Shown one piece after another: positions 45,481 to 53,869 of a stretch of 64,000 nt of DNA (positions are counted from its first letter, which is position 1; every line of letters starts with the position of its first letter). The notes below the pieces were generated by a model. That model was not told the origin of the DNA. It worked only from the letters and a program-made list of their open reading frames with translations, and ran no database searches. Made by a program: the position numbers and the translations under genes. The stretch is from Halomonas fontilapidosi (GTDB taxonomy: Bacteria; Pseudomonadota; Gammaproteobacteria; Pseudomonadales; Halomonadaceae), in contig NZ_JACHXQ010000002.1 of assembly GCF_014192285.1 (NCBI RefSeq), forward strand, positions 96,968 through 160,967. Reading direction: 5' to 3'.

Positions 45481-46353
45481 TCAGCGGCTGCTGGAGACAA
45501 CGCTCAACGCCGTCACCGTGAGCAGGATCAGGCCCATGCCCACCAGCTCGAGGCCGACCAGGCGCTCATCGAGCACCACGACGCCGAACAGCGAGGCCGT
45601 GACCGGTTCGATCATGGCTACGATGGCGGCCACGGCGGGGGCGGTATAGTTGAGCCCGACGACATAGAGGATGAACGATACGCCGGCGCCGAGCACGCCC
45701 AGCGTGACGAACAGCGGCCAGCTCGGGGTGCCCAACGCCGAGAGGGTCTGGCCGGTATCACCCAGCGGGAAAAGGATGAGCGAGAGTGCCGCGAAGGCGA
45801 TGACGAGGATGGCCTGAGGGCTGCCATGGGGCGCAGCGTACTTGAAGCCGAAGATGAAGAGCGCATAGGAGAGCCCGGAAAGCAGCCCGGCGATGACGCC
45901 TAGGGGGGTCACCCCGCCCGGCTGGATGTCATAGATGCGCGTCAGCAGCACGATCCCCAGCATGACCATGGCAATCGCCGCCCACTTGAAGGGCGTTGGC
46001 CGTTCGAGCTTGAGGGAGAAGGAGACGAGAAACACGAACACCGGGGCGCAGTACATCAGCGTCGCCGCCACCGCGACGCTGCCCTCGGAGATGCTCACGA
46101 AGTAGAAGGTGAAGTTGCCGGCCACGCCCAGGCCGGCCATCACCGACCAACCCCATAGCCGAGGATTGGCCAGGCCGCTGCCGCCCGAGCGCAGCGCCAG
46201 CCAGGCGAGCACGAACACCAGGCCGATCGCGCCGCGGTAGAACGAGACCACGAGCGGGTTCCAGCCGTCGGCCATGAGCACGCCACCAATGCCCCCCGAC
46301 AGGCCCCAGCAGAGTGCCGCCAGCATCACGAACAGCGTACTCAATTGCGCCAT
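45481..46353 (-). CDS. EamA/DMT family transporter
   Basis: A 290-residue protein with ten membrane helices in two EamA repeats (GGIGGVLMADGWNPLVVSFY in the first and YTAPAVAAIVAMIEPVTASL in the second, the latter the typical EPV motif of helix 9). Such carriers export amino acids or metabolites. No link to a pathway is visible. It lies 127 nt from the end of the upstream GNAT gene. Confidence 0.87.
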   Translation of the reverse strand: MAQLSTLFVMLAALCWGLSGGIGGVLMADGWNPLVVSFYRGAIGLVFVLAWLALRSGGSGLANPRLWGWSVMAGLGVAGNFTFYFVSISEGSVAVAATLMYCAPVFVFLVSFSLKLERPTPFKWAAIAMVMLGIVLLTRIYDIQPGGVTPLGVIAGLLSGLSYALFIFGFKYAAPHGSPQAILVIAFAALSLILFPLGDTGQTLSALGTPSWPLFVTLGVLGAGVSFILYVVGLNYTAPAVAAIVAMIEPVTASLFGVVVLDERLVGLELVGMGLILLTVTALSVVSSSR

Positions 46354-46409
46354 GAGCCCTCCTTACTTGCGGTGCCGGTAAGCCCGCGATGGTCTCAGCG
46401 GGCCGCGGT

Positions 46410-46892
46410 TCAGGAAAAGGGGCTGACGACGCGGCGCATGATGGTCACCGCCTCGCCGCGGTAGTCTCGCACCTCGATGTCGCGCCATCCCAGGCGGCGA
46501 TATAGCGGCTGCTGATCTGGGGTATAGAGATAGCAATGCGCAACCCCATGGGCCTGCGCCTCGTCTTCCACGCGCTGGACCAGCCGCGAGGCGATGCCCC
46601 GGCTGCGCCACGCGGGCGGCACGAAGACCGAGGCCAGCCAGGGCGTCAGGTCGCGGCGGTCGCTCATGTCGTCGGCCACCAGGCTGGCGGTGCCCACCGG
46701 CGTATCGCCCTGCAGGGCGGCAAACACCGACGGCACGCCGCCCGCCCCACACTCCTCGCGCAGCACGGCAATGGCGGTCTCCAGGCCCCTGCCCGGGTGC
46801 AGATACCCCCAGGTCTCGTGGACCCACTGCGCCACGATGGGCACATGAGGCGAGTCACCGGCGAGGCGGGCAATGCGGATCCGTTCTGGCAT
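46410..46892 (-). CDS. GNAT family N-acetyltransferase
   Basis: A 160-residue GNAT protein. The cofactor site is VFVPPAWRSRGIASRLVQRV (the Q/R-x-x-G-x-A loop as WRSRGIA) with YLYTPDQQPLYRRLGWRDIE in the last part. It belongs to the acetyltransferase subgroup acting on small molecules or protein N-termini. The substrate is unknown. A short GC-rich inverted repeat (GCCCGC/GCGGGC, 46382-46402) separates it from the EamA gene. Confidence 0.82.
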   Translation of the reverse strand: MPERIRIARLAGDSPHVPIVAQWVHETWGYLHPGRGLETAIAVLREECGAGGVPSVFAALQGDTPVGTASLVADDMSDRRDLTPWLASVFVPPAWRSRGIASRLVQRVEDEAQAHGVAHCYLYTPDQQPLYRRLGWRDIEVRDYRGEAVTIMRRVVSPFS

Positions 46893-47048
46893 CGAGGGGC
46901 CTCTTGTCGTTCTCCATGATGGCCGCTATTGCGGGCAGCCGTTCCGGCAAGCGGGATCCGGCCGGTGCGCCGGTGCTTGCCAAACTTAGGATAACAAAGG
47001 GCCACGGGGTAAGGCCTTGCGCTTGGTGCTTCGCAGACTGGCGCGGGC

Positions 47049-50000
47049 TCACTCGGCACGCGAGGCGATGCGGTACCACAACGCATAGAGCGCCGGCACA
47101 AACAGGAGGGTGATCAGGGTACCCACGGCCACCCCGCCGATCAGCACATAGGCCAGCGGCCCCCAGAAGCTGTCCAGGGTCAACGGAACGAACGCCAGCA
47201 TCGCCGCCAGGGCGGTAAGCACCACCGGTCGAGCGCGCTGCACGGCCGCTTCGACCACGGCATCGCGCATCGCCATCTCGGCCTTGGCGTTATCTGCCAC
47301 CTGCTGGGTGAGGATCAGGGTGTTGCGCATCAGGATCCCCGCCAGGCCGATCAGCCCCAGAGTGGCCACGAAGCCGAACGGCTGGTTGAACAGCAGCAGC
47401 GCCGCCACCGCGCCAATCAGCCCCAGCGGCGCGGTGGCCACCACCATGAAAGTACCGGCGAAGGAGCGCATCTGCAGCATGATGAAGATCAGCATCAGCA
47501 CCACCATCAGTGGCTGCAGGGCCTGGATCGAGGCCTGAGCCTTGCTCGACTGCTCGACCGAGCCGCCGATCTGCAGCTGGTAGCCGGCAGGCAGGCGCCC
47601 GCGCACCTCGCCCAGCGCCTCCCAGACCTCCAGGGTCACATCCTTGGGCTGGGCGCCCTGGACATCGGCATTCACGGCCAGGAACGGCTGGCGGTTGTAG
47701 CGCTTGATCACCGGCTCCTCGAACACCGTCTCCAGCTCCCCCAGCTGGGTAAGCGGCACCCGGCGCCCCTCGCGGTTCACCACCTCCAGGCTCCGCAGGT
47801 CGGCCACGTCCTGCGCGGCGCCACGCCCCACGGCGGGCACCAGGCGGATGCCGTCGCGCAGTTCGGTGATGGTCATGCCGTCCAGCTGAAACTGCAGCTG
47901 GCGTGCCACCTCATCCGGCGACAGGCCGATCAGCTGCAGTCGCTGATGATCGATCGCCAGGTGCAGCCGGGGCACGCGCTCGTCCCACTCCAGGTGGGGG
48001 TCGCGGGTGGCGGGGTGTTCGGCGATCACCTCGCGCACCTCGTGACCGATCTCACGCAGACGGTTGGGCTCGTCGCCCAGCACGCGGATGCTCACCGGCC
48101 AGTCCACGGGCGGGCCGTACAGCAGCTTTTCCACACGAACCCGCGCCTCCGGGAAGGCGCCGGCCGCGATGCGCTCGTTGAGCCTTTCGATCAGCCGCTC
48201 CCGCGCCTCGACACCCTCGGTCACCGCGATCAACTTGGCAAAGGCCGGGTTGGGCTGCTCCGGGTTGGCGGAAATGAAAAAGCGTGGCGCCCCCGCCCCC
48301 ACATAGGCGGAGAGCGATTCCACCCCCTCGGCCTCGCCGATCAGCGCCTCGAGGCGCCGGGTCGTCGCGTTGGTCGCGCCGATGGCCGTGCCCTGCGGGT
48401 GGTAGACGCTGACCAGCACCTCGGGACGGTCCGAGCTGGGGAAGAACTGCTTCTCCACCGGCCCGGCCATGCCCGCCACGGCGGCCACCAGCAGCGCCAG
48501 CGTCACCGCGACCACGCTCTTGCGGTAGCGCACACAGGCGCTGACAACCCCGCGAAGGCGCCGATAGCCGCGCGACTGGTAGGCCTGGTGGGCCTGATGC
48601 GTGGCCTTCTGCTCGGGCAGCAGCTTGACTCCCAGATAGGGCGTGAACACCACCGCCACGATCCACGACAGCAGCAGCGCGATACCCAGCACCCAGAAGA
48701 TGTTGCCGGCGTACTCACCCACCGCCGATTGCGCAAAGCCGATCGGCACGAAGCCGGCCACCGTGACCAGGGTGCCGAACAGCATCGGCGCGGCGGTGAT
48801 GTTCCAGGCATGGGAGGCGGCCTCGAGGCGATCCCAGCCCTCCTCCATCTTCACGATCATCATTTCGATGGCGATGATGGCATCGTCGACCAGCAGCCCC
48901 AGGGCGATGATCAGCGCGCCGAGGGTGATGCGGTCCAGGTTGATGCCCATCGCCAGCATCACCACGAAGGTCATCGCCAGCGTCACCGGAATGGCGATGC
49001 CGACCACGATGCCGGCACGCAAGCCGACCGCCAGCATGGTGACCAGCATCACCACCAGCACGGCGACCAGGAACTTCACCTGAAAGAGGTTCACCGCACC
49101 GGCGATGGCCTCGGCCTGGTTGGTCATCACCTCGAGCGACATGCCCAGCGGCAGGCGCTCGCGCTCCTGCTGCCAGAAGGCCTCAAGGCGCTCGCCGAAT
49201 TCGAGGCCGTTGACGCCGCTCTGCATCACCACTCCCAGCAGCAATGCCTGCTCGCCGAAGGCGCGAACCAGGTAGCTGGGCGGATCCTCGTAGCCGCGGG
49301 AGATCTCGGCGATGTCGCCCAGCCGAATCAACCGCTCGCCGATACGAATGGGCACCTCGGCCAGCGCTTCGGTGTCGGACAGATCGTGATCGAGTCGCAG
49401 GTACATGCGCGGGCCCTGGGTGTCCACGCGTCCGGCAGGAAGCAGCCGGTTGTGGGCTTCGATGGCGGCGAAGACGGCCTCGGGCGTGATGTCCAGGCTC
49501 TGCAGCCTGGCCAGGTCGAAGTCGAGGTGCATGCGCTGCTGACGCTCGCCCAGCACCTGCGCCTTGTTGGCCCCCTCGACGCGCTGCAGGCGATCACGAA
49601 TCTCTTCTGCCTCGCGCACCATCTCGCGCATCGGCATGCCGGGGGCGCTCAAGGCCACCAGCGAGAAGTAAACATCGCCGAAATCCTCATTGATCAACGG
49701 GCCGACTACGCCGTCGGGCAGGCTTGGGGCGGCGTCCTGCATGCGGCGGCGCACCTGGTAGAAGCGCTCGGACATTTCCTCGCCGGGGGTGTAGTCCTCG
49801 AACTCCACCTTGAGGTCGGCGCGCCCCGGACGAATGGTGGTCTCGATACGGTAGAGGTCATCGACCTCCTGGATGCGCTTCTCCAGCGGGTCCACCACGC
49901 TCTCCTGGATCTCCTGGGGCGAGGCACCGGGCCATGCGGCCGAGACCATCATTACGCGCACGGTGAAGTCGGGGTCTTCCGCACGCCCCATGGAAGCGAA

Positions 50001-50093
50001 GGCATAGAGCCCCGCCAGCAGCGCGATGACCAGGAAAAACAGCGTGACGGCGCGCTCGCGGACGGCCAGCGCGGAGAGGTTGGGAAAGCTCAC
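47049..50093 (-). CDS. RND family efflux permease
   Basis: A 1014-residue inner-membrane pump of the AcrB-like RND superfamily with 12 helices in two repeats. Helix 4 carries LLVDDAIIAIEMMIVKMEEG, in which the proton-relay Asp pair is present (VDD), and the porter domain opens RAEDPDFTVRVMMVSAAWPG. This sequence is typical of the TriC/YegN-like branch that works with lipoprotein adaptors. It couples proton influx to export of an unknown compound. Its start overlaps the adaptor stop by 4 nt; no outer-membrane channel gene is nearby. Confidence 0.93.
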   Translation of the reverse strand: MSFPNLSALAVRERAVTLFFLVIALLAGLYAFASMGRAEDPDFTVRVMMVSAAWPGASPQEIQESVVDPLEKRIQEVDDLYRIETTIRPGRADLKVEFEDYTPGEEMSERFYQVRRRMQDAAPSLPDGVVGPLINEDFGDVYFSLVALSAPGMPMREMVREAEEIRDRLQRVEGANKAQVLGERQQRMHLDFDLARLQSLDITPEAVFAAIEAHNRLLPAGRVDTQGPRMYLRLDHDLSDTEALAEVPIRIGERLIRLGDIAEISRGYEDPPSYLVRAFGEQALLLGVVMQSGVNGLEFGERLEAFWQQERERLPLGMSLEVMTNQAEAIAGAVNLFQVKFLVAVLVVMLVTMLAVGLRAGIVVGIAIPVTLAMTFVVMLAMGINLDRITLGALIIALGLLVDDAIIAIEMMIVKMEEGWDRLEAASHAWNITAAPMLFGTLVTVAGFVPIGFAQSAVGEYAGNIFWVLGIALLLSWIVAVVFTPYLGVKLLPEQKATHQAHQAYQSRGYRRLRGVVSACVRYRKSVVAVTLALLVAAVAGMAGPVEKQFFPSSDRPEVLVSVYHPQGTAIGATNATTRRLEALIGEAEGVESLSAYVGAGAPRFFISANPEQPNPAFAKLIAVTEGVEARERLIERLNERIAAGAFPEARVRVEKLLYGPPVDWPVSIRVLGDEPNRLREIGHEVREVIAEHPATRDPHLEWDERVPRLHLAIDHQRLQLIGLSPDEVARQLQFQLDGMTITELRDGIRLVPAVGRGAAQDVADLRSLEVVNREGRRVPLTQLGELETVFEEPVIKRYNRQPFLAVNADVQGAQPKDVTLEVWEALGEVRGRLPAGYQLQIGGSVEQSSKAQASIQALQPLMVVLMLIFIMLQMRSFAGTFMVVATAPLGLIGAVAALLLFNQPFGFVATLGLIGLAGILMRNTLILTQQVADNAKAEMAMRDAVVEAAVQRARPVVLTALAAMLAFVPLTLDSFWGPLAYVLIGGVAVGTLITLLFVPALYALWYRIASRAE

Positions 50094-51154
50094 GGCGCGC
50101 CCTTCTCATCCAGCGGGCGCACCGCCATACCCGGCGTGAGCAGGTGGGTCCCCAGGCTAATCACCACCTGGCCCACCTCGAGCGCCTCGCCGCTGACCCA
50201 GGCATGCTCGCGGGTGATGCGCTCTACGCTCACCGCCAGCGGTTGCGCCTGGCCATCGACGATCTGCCAAAGCTGGGCACTCTCGCCGCGCTCATCCAGC
50301 GCCGCCACCGGCACCCGGAAATGCCCGGCAGCCTCGCTGTCCCCCAGCGGGAAACGGGCCTCGACAATATCGCCCAAGCGACGCGCCTCCAGCGGCGCGT
50401 CGAGGCGGTAGCGGGCGCGCCAGGTGCGACTGGCCGGGTCGGCGGCACCGGCCACCTCACGACGGGTCAGGGCGATGCGGCGCTCGTCCAGCAGCAGCTC
50501 GCCGGTTTCCGGCGGACGCAGCCGAGCGGGAAAATTGACCTCGACCTCGCGCGGGCCCTCCTGGGCCAGCCGAGCCACCGCCTGGCCGACGCCGATCACC
50601 TGCCCCGGCTCGCCGCTGACCTCGATCAGCACGCCATCGGCCTCGGCACGCAGGGTCGCGTACGCCAGCGCGTTGCGCGCCTGGGCCACCCGAGCCCGGG
50701 CGGCGTCACGGCGGGTGGTGGCCTCGCGCACGCCAAGCTCGGCGCGCTCGAACGCCTGGCGGCTGAGGTAGTCCTTCTCCAGCAGCTGCCGGTCGCGGGC
50801 CAGGTCCGCCTCGGCCACGGCCACCGATGCCTCGGCCGCGTCCAGCTCCGCGCGCGCCGCGGCCAGCGCTTCTTCCAGGTCGCTCGGGTCGAGGGTAAAC
50901 AGCACCTCCCCCTGGCGAACCACCTGCCCGGCATCGACATGACGCGTGGCAATCTGGCCGCTGACCTGAAAGGCCTGGGGGGTTTCATAGCGGGCGCGCA
51001 GCACCCCGGTCAGCGAAAGCGTTGGCGCCGTGTCAGCCGCCAGCGCGGTGGTCTTGACCCAGCGCGGCTGGGACGCGGACGGTTCGGGTTCCCCCTGCTG
51101 GCAGCCGACCAGCAGCAGGATCGACAGCAGCAGCGGTGTGACGAGTCTGGACAT
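50090..51154 (-). CDS. RND efflux periplasmic adaptor, lipoprotein
   Basis: A 354-residue membrane-fusion protein with a lipobox (LLLVGC, Cys at about residue 18). It shows the lipoyl-like half motif VSGQIATRHVDAGQVVRQGE, a long coiled-coil hairpin (about 95-165, DLEEALAAARAELDAAEAS) and the second lipoyl half ATLRAEADGVLIEVSGEPG. It bridges the RND pump and an outer-membrane channel. It is first in the two-gene operon. Confidence 0.9.
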   Translation of the reverse strand: MSRLVTPLLLSILLLVGCQQGEPEPSASQPRWVKTTALAADTAPTLSLTGVLRARYETPQAFQVSGQIATRHVDAGQVVRQGEVLFTLDPSDLEEALAAARAELDAAEASVAVAEADLARDRQLLEKDYLSRQAFERAELGVREATTRRDAARARVAQARNALAYATLRAEADGVLIEVSGEPGQVIGVGQAVARLAQEGPREVEVNFPARLRPPETGELLLDERRIALTRREVAGAADPASRTWRARYRLDAPLEARRLGDIVEARFPLGDSEAAGHFRVPVAALDERGESAQLWQIVDGQAQPLAVSVERITREHAWVSGEALEVGQVVISLGTHLLTPGMAVRPLDEKGAP

Positions 51155-51303
51155 CGTTCATCCCTGACGCTAAGGCGACGGCGCGGCAATGGCGAAGCGA
51201 GACGCTTCGCCATACCGGCCCATGAATCAGCCTATTCTAAACGAGACGTTGCCTCGATGCCGTGGGACAAACCGTCGCCGTGCCGGGCGAGCGCCGCCTC
51301 ACC

Positions 51304-51672
51304 CTATCGATGAACGATCTCCTCCTTGAGTGAATAGGCAACGCCCAGCACTTCGTTGCAGACCGGCTGTGAGTACTCCATCTCATGCATGGCCTGCAGG
51401 ATATCGTCGACTACGGCGACAAATTCGGCCGCGCTGACGTTCATTCCGGTGTGCGTCTCGATCATCGAGCGCCCCGTGTACTCCACCGGTCCGCCGGCGC
51501 CGGCGGCAAGGAACTCCTTGGTCTTCTCGCGGGCGTGGGCGACTGCCTCCTCATCGAGGGCGTGGTAGCGGGGTCCGGCCACCTCGTTCTCAAGGTGCAG
51601 CTCGACAATGCGATTGACGAGCTTGTCGATACCGGCGAAACCGCCGAGTCTGTCATACAGGGTGTCACTCAT
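51304..51672 (-). CDS. Truncated haemoglobin, group I-like
   Basis: A 122-residue 2-on-2 globin starting at ATG 51672 (MSDTLYDRLGGFAGIDKLVN). It has the B/E-helix features of the family and GRSMIETHTGMNVSAAEF, where the His of ETHTGM is the proximal haem ligand. Such proteins bind O2 or detoxify NO. It is divergent from the TPR regulator gene at 51778 with a 105-nt gap, so the two may be functionally linked. Confidence 0.85.
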   Translation of the reverse strand: MSDTLYDRLGGFAGIDKLVNRIVELHLENEVAGPRYHALDEEAVAHAREKTKEFLAAGAGGPVEYTGRSMIETHTGMNVSAAEFVAVVDDILQAMHEMEYSQPVCNEVLGVAYSLKEEIVHR

Positions 51673-51777
51673 GGCACTTGCTCCTCTACTTGGGGGGGGT
51701 GCTCGCCAGGTGCACTGGGCACCTACCCTGAAGAGCGTGACAATCCTTGTGACAACCGGAACAAGGAGGGCCAAGCG

Positions 51778-53823
51778 ATGACGACAACGGAGCTATCGCC
51801 GGTTCGCGCTGCCCTCGACAGCGGCGACTTCGTCCGGGCGCGGGAGCTGCTCGCCGGGCTCTCCGCGCCGCCCTCGGCCGAGCTGCTGGAGCTGCGCGCC
51901 CAGGCGGCATACGGGGCCGGCGACCTGGAGGGCACGCTGGCCGCGTATGGCGAGCTCTACCACCTGCACCTGGAAGGCCAGCGGCTTCACGAGGCAGCGT
52001 TCGCCGCGGTCATGGTGGCCATGTACCTGATGATGGACACCGGGCTGATGGCGACCGTGCGCGCCTGGCTGTCGCGAGCCGAAACGCTGGTGGCCGACGC
52101 GCCCGAGAGCCCGGTCTGGGCGTGGCTCGCCGCGGTGCGCACCTACGAGCGGCTGATGTGTGGTGACATGCCGGGAACGGGGCAATGGGCCCGACGGGCC
52201 ATGGCGGGAGGCAAGCAGCACGGCCTAGCCCCGCCCTCGATCATCGGCCAGGTGGCCCTGGCCAGGGTCCGCATCCATGACGGCGAACTCGATGAAGGGC
52301 TGAGCGCGCTGGACGATGTGGCCGTGGAGCTGAGCTCGGGCAACCTCGACCCCCTCACCACCGGGCAGATGTGGTGCGAACTCATCTGCGCGATGCAGTG
52401 GATTGGCCAGCACGACCGCGCGGAAGAGTGGACCGAAGCCATGGAACGCTGGCGCCAGGGTGCCGCGTTCGGGGGCCTCCACGGCCGCTGCCGGGTGCAC
52501 CAGGCGGAGATCATGCGCCTGCGCGGGCCGTGCGACGCCGCCGAACAGGAAGCCCTGCTGGCCTGCGAGGAGCTGCGTCCGTGGATGCGGCGGGAGTTCG
52601 GCTGGCCATTGACCGAGCTCGGCAACGCGCGGCTGCGTAAGGGCGATTTTCCGGGCGCCGAGGATGCGTTCCTGGCGGCCCACGAGAATGCCTGGCTGCC
52701 GCAGCCGGGGCTGGCGATGTTGCGGTTGGCCCAGGGCCGCGTCGATGACGCCTTCTCGATGATCGAGAGCGCCCTCGCCTCCCCGTTCGACGTCCCGTCG
52801 AAGGAGCGCCCGCCGACAGGCGGCCTGAGGCGGGCGCCCCTGCGCGAGGCCCAGGTGGTGATCGCGCTGGCGGCCGGCGACGACAAGGCGGCGCGAGAGG
52901 CCGCCGCCGACCTCGCCGAGATCGCCCGGATGTACCGGAGCCGCACCTTGCAGAACTCGGCGCTCGCCGCGAGGGGGCGCCTGGCAAGGCACGACGGGCG
53001 GGCAGGCGAAGCGATCCGGCTGCTCGGCGAGGCCGTCATGGAGTGGATTGCGCTGCGCATGCCCTTCGAGGCGGCGACCCTGCGCGTCGAGCTCGCCGCG
53101 GCGCACCGCACGGCGGGCGACGACGGCTCGGCCGAGCTGGAACTCGACGCCGCCTGTCGAGCGTTCGAGGCACTCAACGCCGGGTTCTGGGCGGAGATGG
53201 CGCGCGAGCGGCTGCCGACGACGCCCGCGCGGCAGGCGGCTAGCCCCGAGCATTGCGTCTTCCGCCGTGAGGGCGACATGCGAACGGTCACCTACGGCGG
53301 CACCACTGTCCACTTAAGGGACCTCAAGGGCATGCGCTACCTGGAACGCCTGCTGACGGCCCCCGGCCGGGAGTTTCACGTTCTCGACCTGGTCTCGGTA
53401 GAGCGCGGGGCGCTCACCATCGGCACGCCTCGGGAAGATCTCGGCGTGGCGGCCCCGTGCGGGCTTGAGGTGTTCGATTCCAAGGCGCGCGAGGCCTATC
53501 GGCAGCGGCTCGCCGAGACGGAGGAGGACATCGAGGAGGCCGAGGCGAACAACGACCTGCACCGCGCGGAGCTCGCGCGTGCCGATCGCCAGTTTCTGGT
53601 CGACGAACTCCGCCGCGGCGTCGGCCTGAACGGTCGGGCCCGCAGCGTCGGGGGTGGCGTCGAGCGCGCACGCACCAGCGCGACCCGTTCGCTGCGCTAC
53701 GCCCTGGAGCGGATTGCTCAGCACCACGCAAACCTTGGCGAGCACCTGGAGCGGACGATTCGCACCGGCACCTATATCGCCTACGAGCCGGATCCCCGCG
53801 CACCGGTGGACTGGACGACCTGA
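51778..53823 (+). CDS. TPR-rich regulatory protein with actinobacterial-type C-terminus, 681 aa
   Basis: AAGGAGGG lies 7 nt before the ATG. Residues 1-480 form a series of helical TPR-like repeats (RARELLAGLSAPPSAELLEL and EAIRLLGEAVMEWIALRMP are examples). The C-terminal 200 residues include LKGMRYLERLLTAPGREFHV, LAETEEDIEEAEANNDLHRA, and GTYIAYEPDPRAPVDW. This end resembles the tail of large actinobacterial and myxobacterial signalling ATPases, where it follows a cyclase or AAA domain that is absent here. Function unknown; a globin gene is divergent. Possibly acquired by transfer. Confidence 0.75.
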   Translation: MTTTELSPVRAALDSGDFVRARELLAGLSAPPSAELLELRAQAAYGAGDLEGTLAAYGELYHLHLEGQRLHEAAFAAVMVAMYLMMDTGLMATVRAWLSRAETLVADAPESPVWAWLAAVRTYERLMCGDMPGTGQWARRAMAGGKQHGLAPPSIIGQVALARVRIHDGELDEGLSALDDVAVELSSGNLDPLTTGQMWCELICAMQWIGQHDRAEEWTEAMERWRQGAAFGGLHGRCRVHQAEIMRLRGPCDAAEQEALLACEELRPWMRREFGWPLTELGNARLRKGDFPGAEDAFLAAHENAWLPQPGLAMLRLAQGRVDDAFSMIESALASPFDVPSKERPPTGGLRRAPLREAQVVIALAAGDDKAAREAAADLAEIARMYRSRTLQNSALAARGRLARHDGRAGEAIRLLGEAVMEWIALRMPFEAATLRVELAAAHRTAGDDGSAELELDAACRAFEALNAGFWAEMARERLPTTPARQAASPEHCVFRREGDMRTVTYGGTTVHLRDLKGMRYLERLLTAPGREFHVLDLVSVERGALTIGTPREDLGVAAPCGLEVFDSKAREAYRQRLAETEEDIEEAEANNDLHRAELARADRQFLVDELRRGVGLNGRARSVGGGVERARTSATRSLRYALERIAQHHANLGEHLERTIRTGTYIAYEPDPRAPVDWTT

Positions 53824-53869
53824 CCGCTCTCGCGCAGGCCGCGTGCCGGTGCACTCAAGCCAAGCGCGG

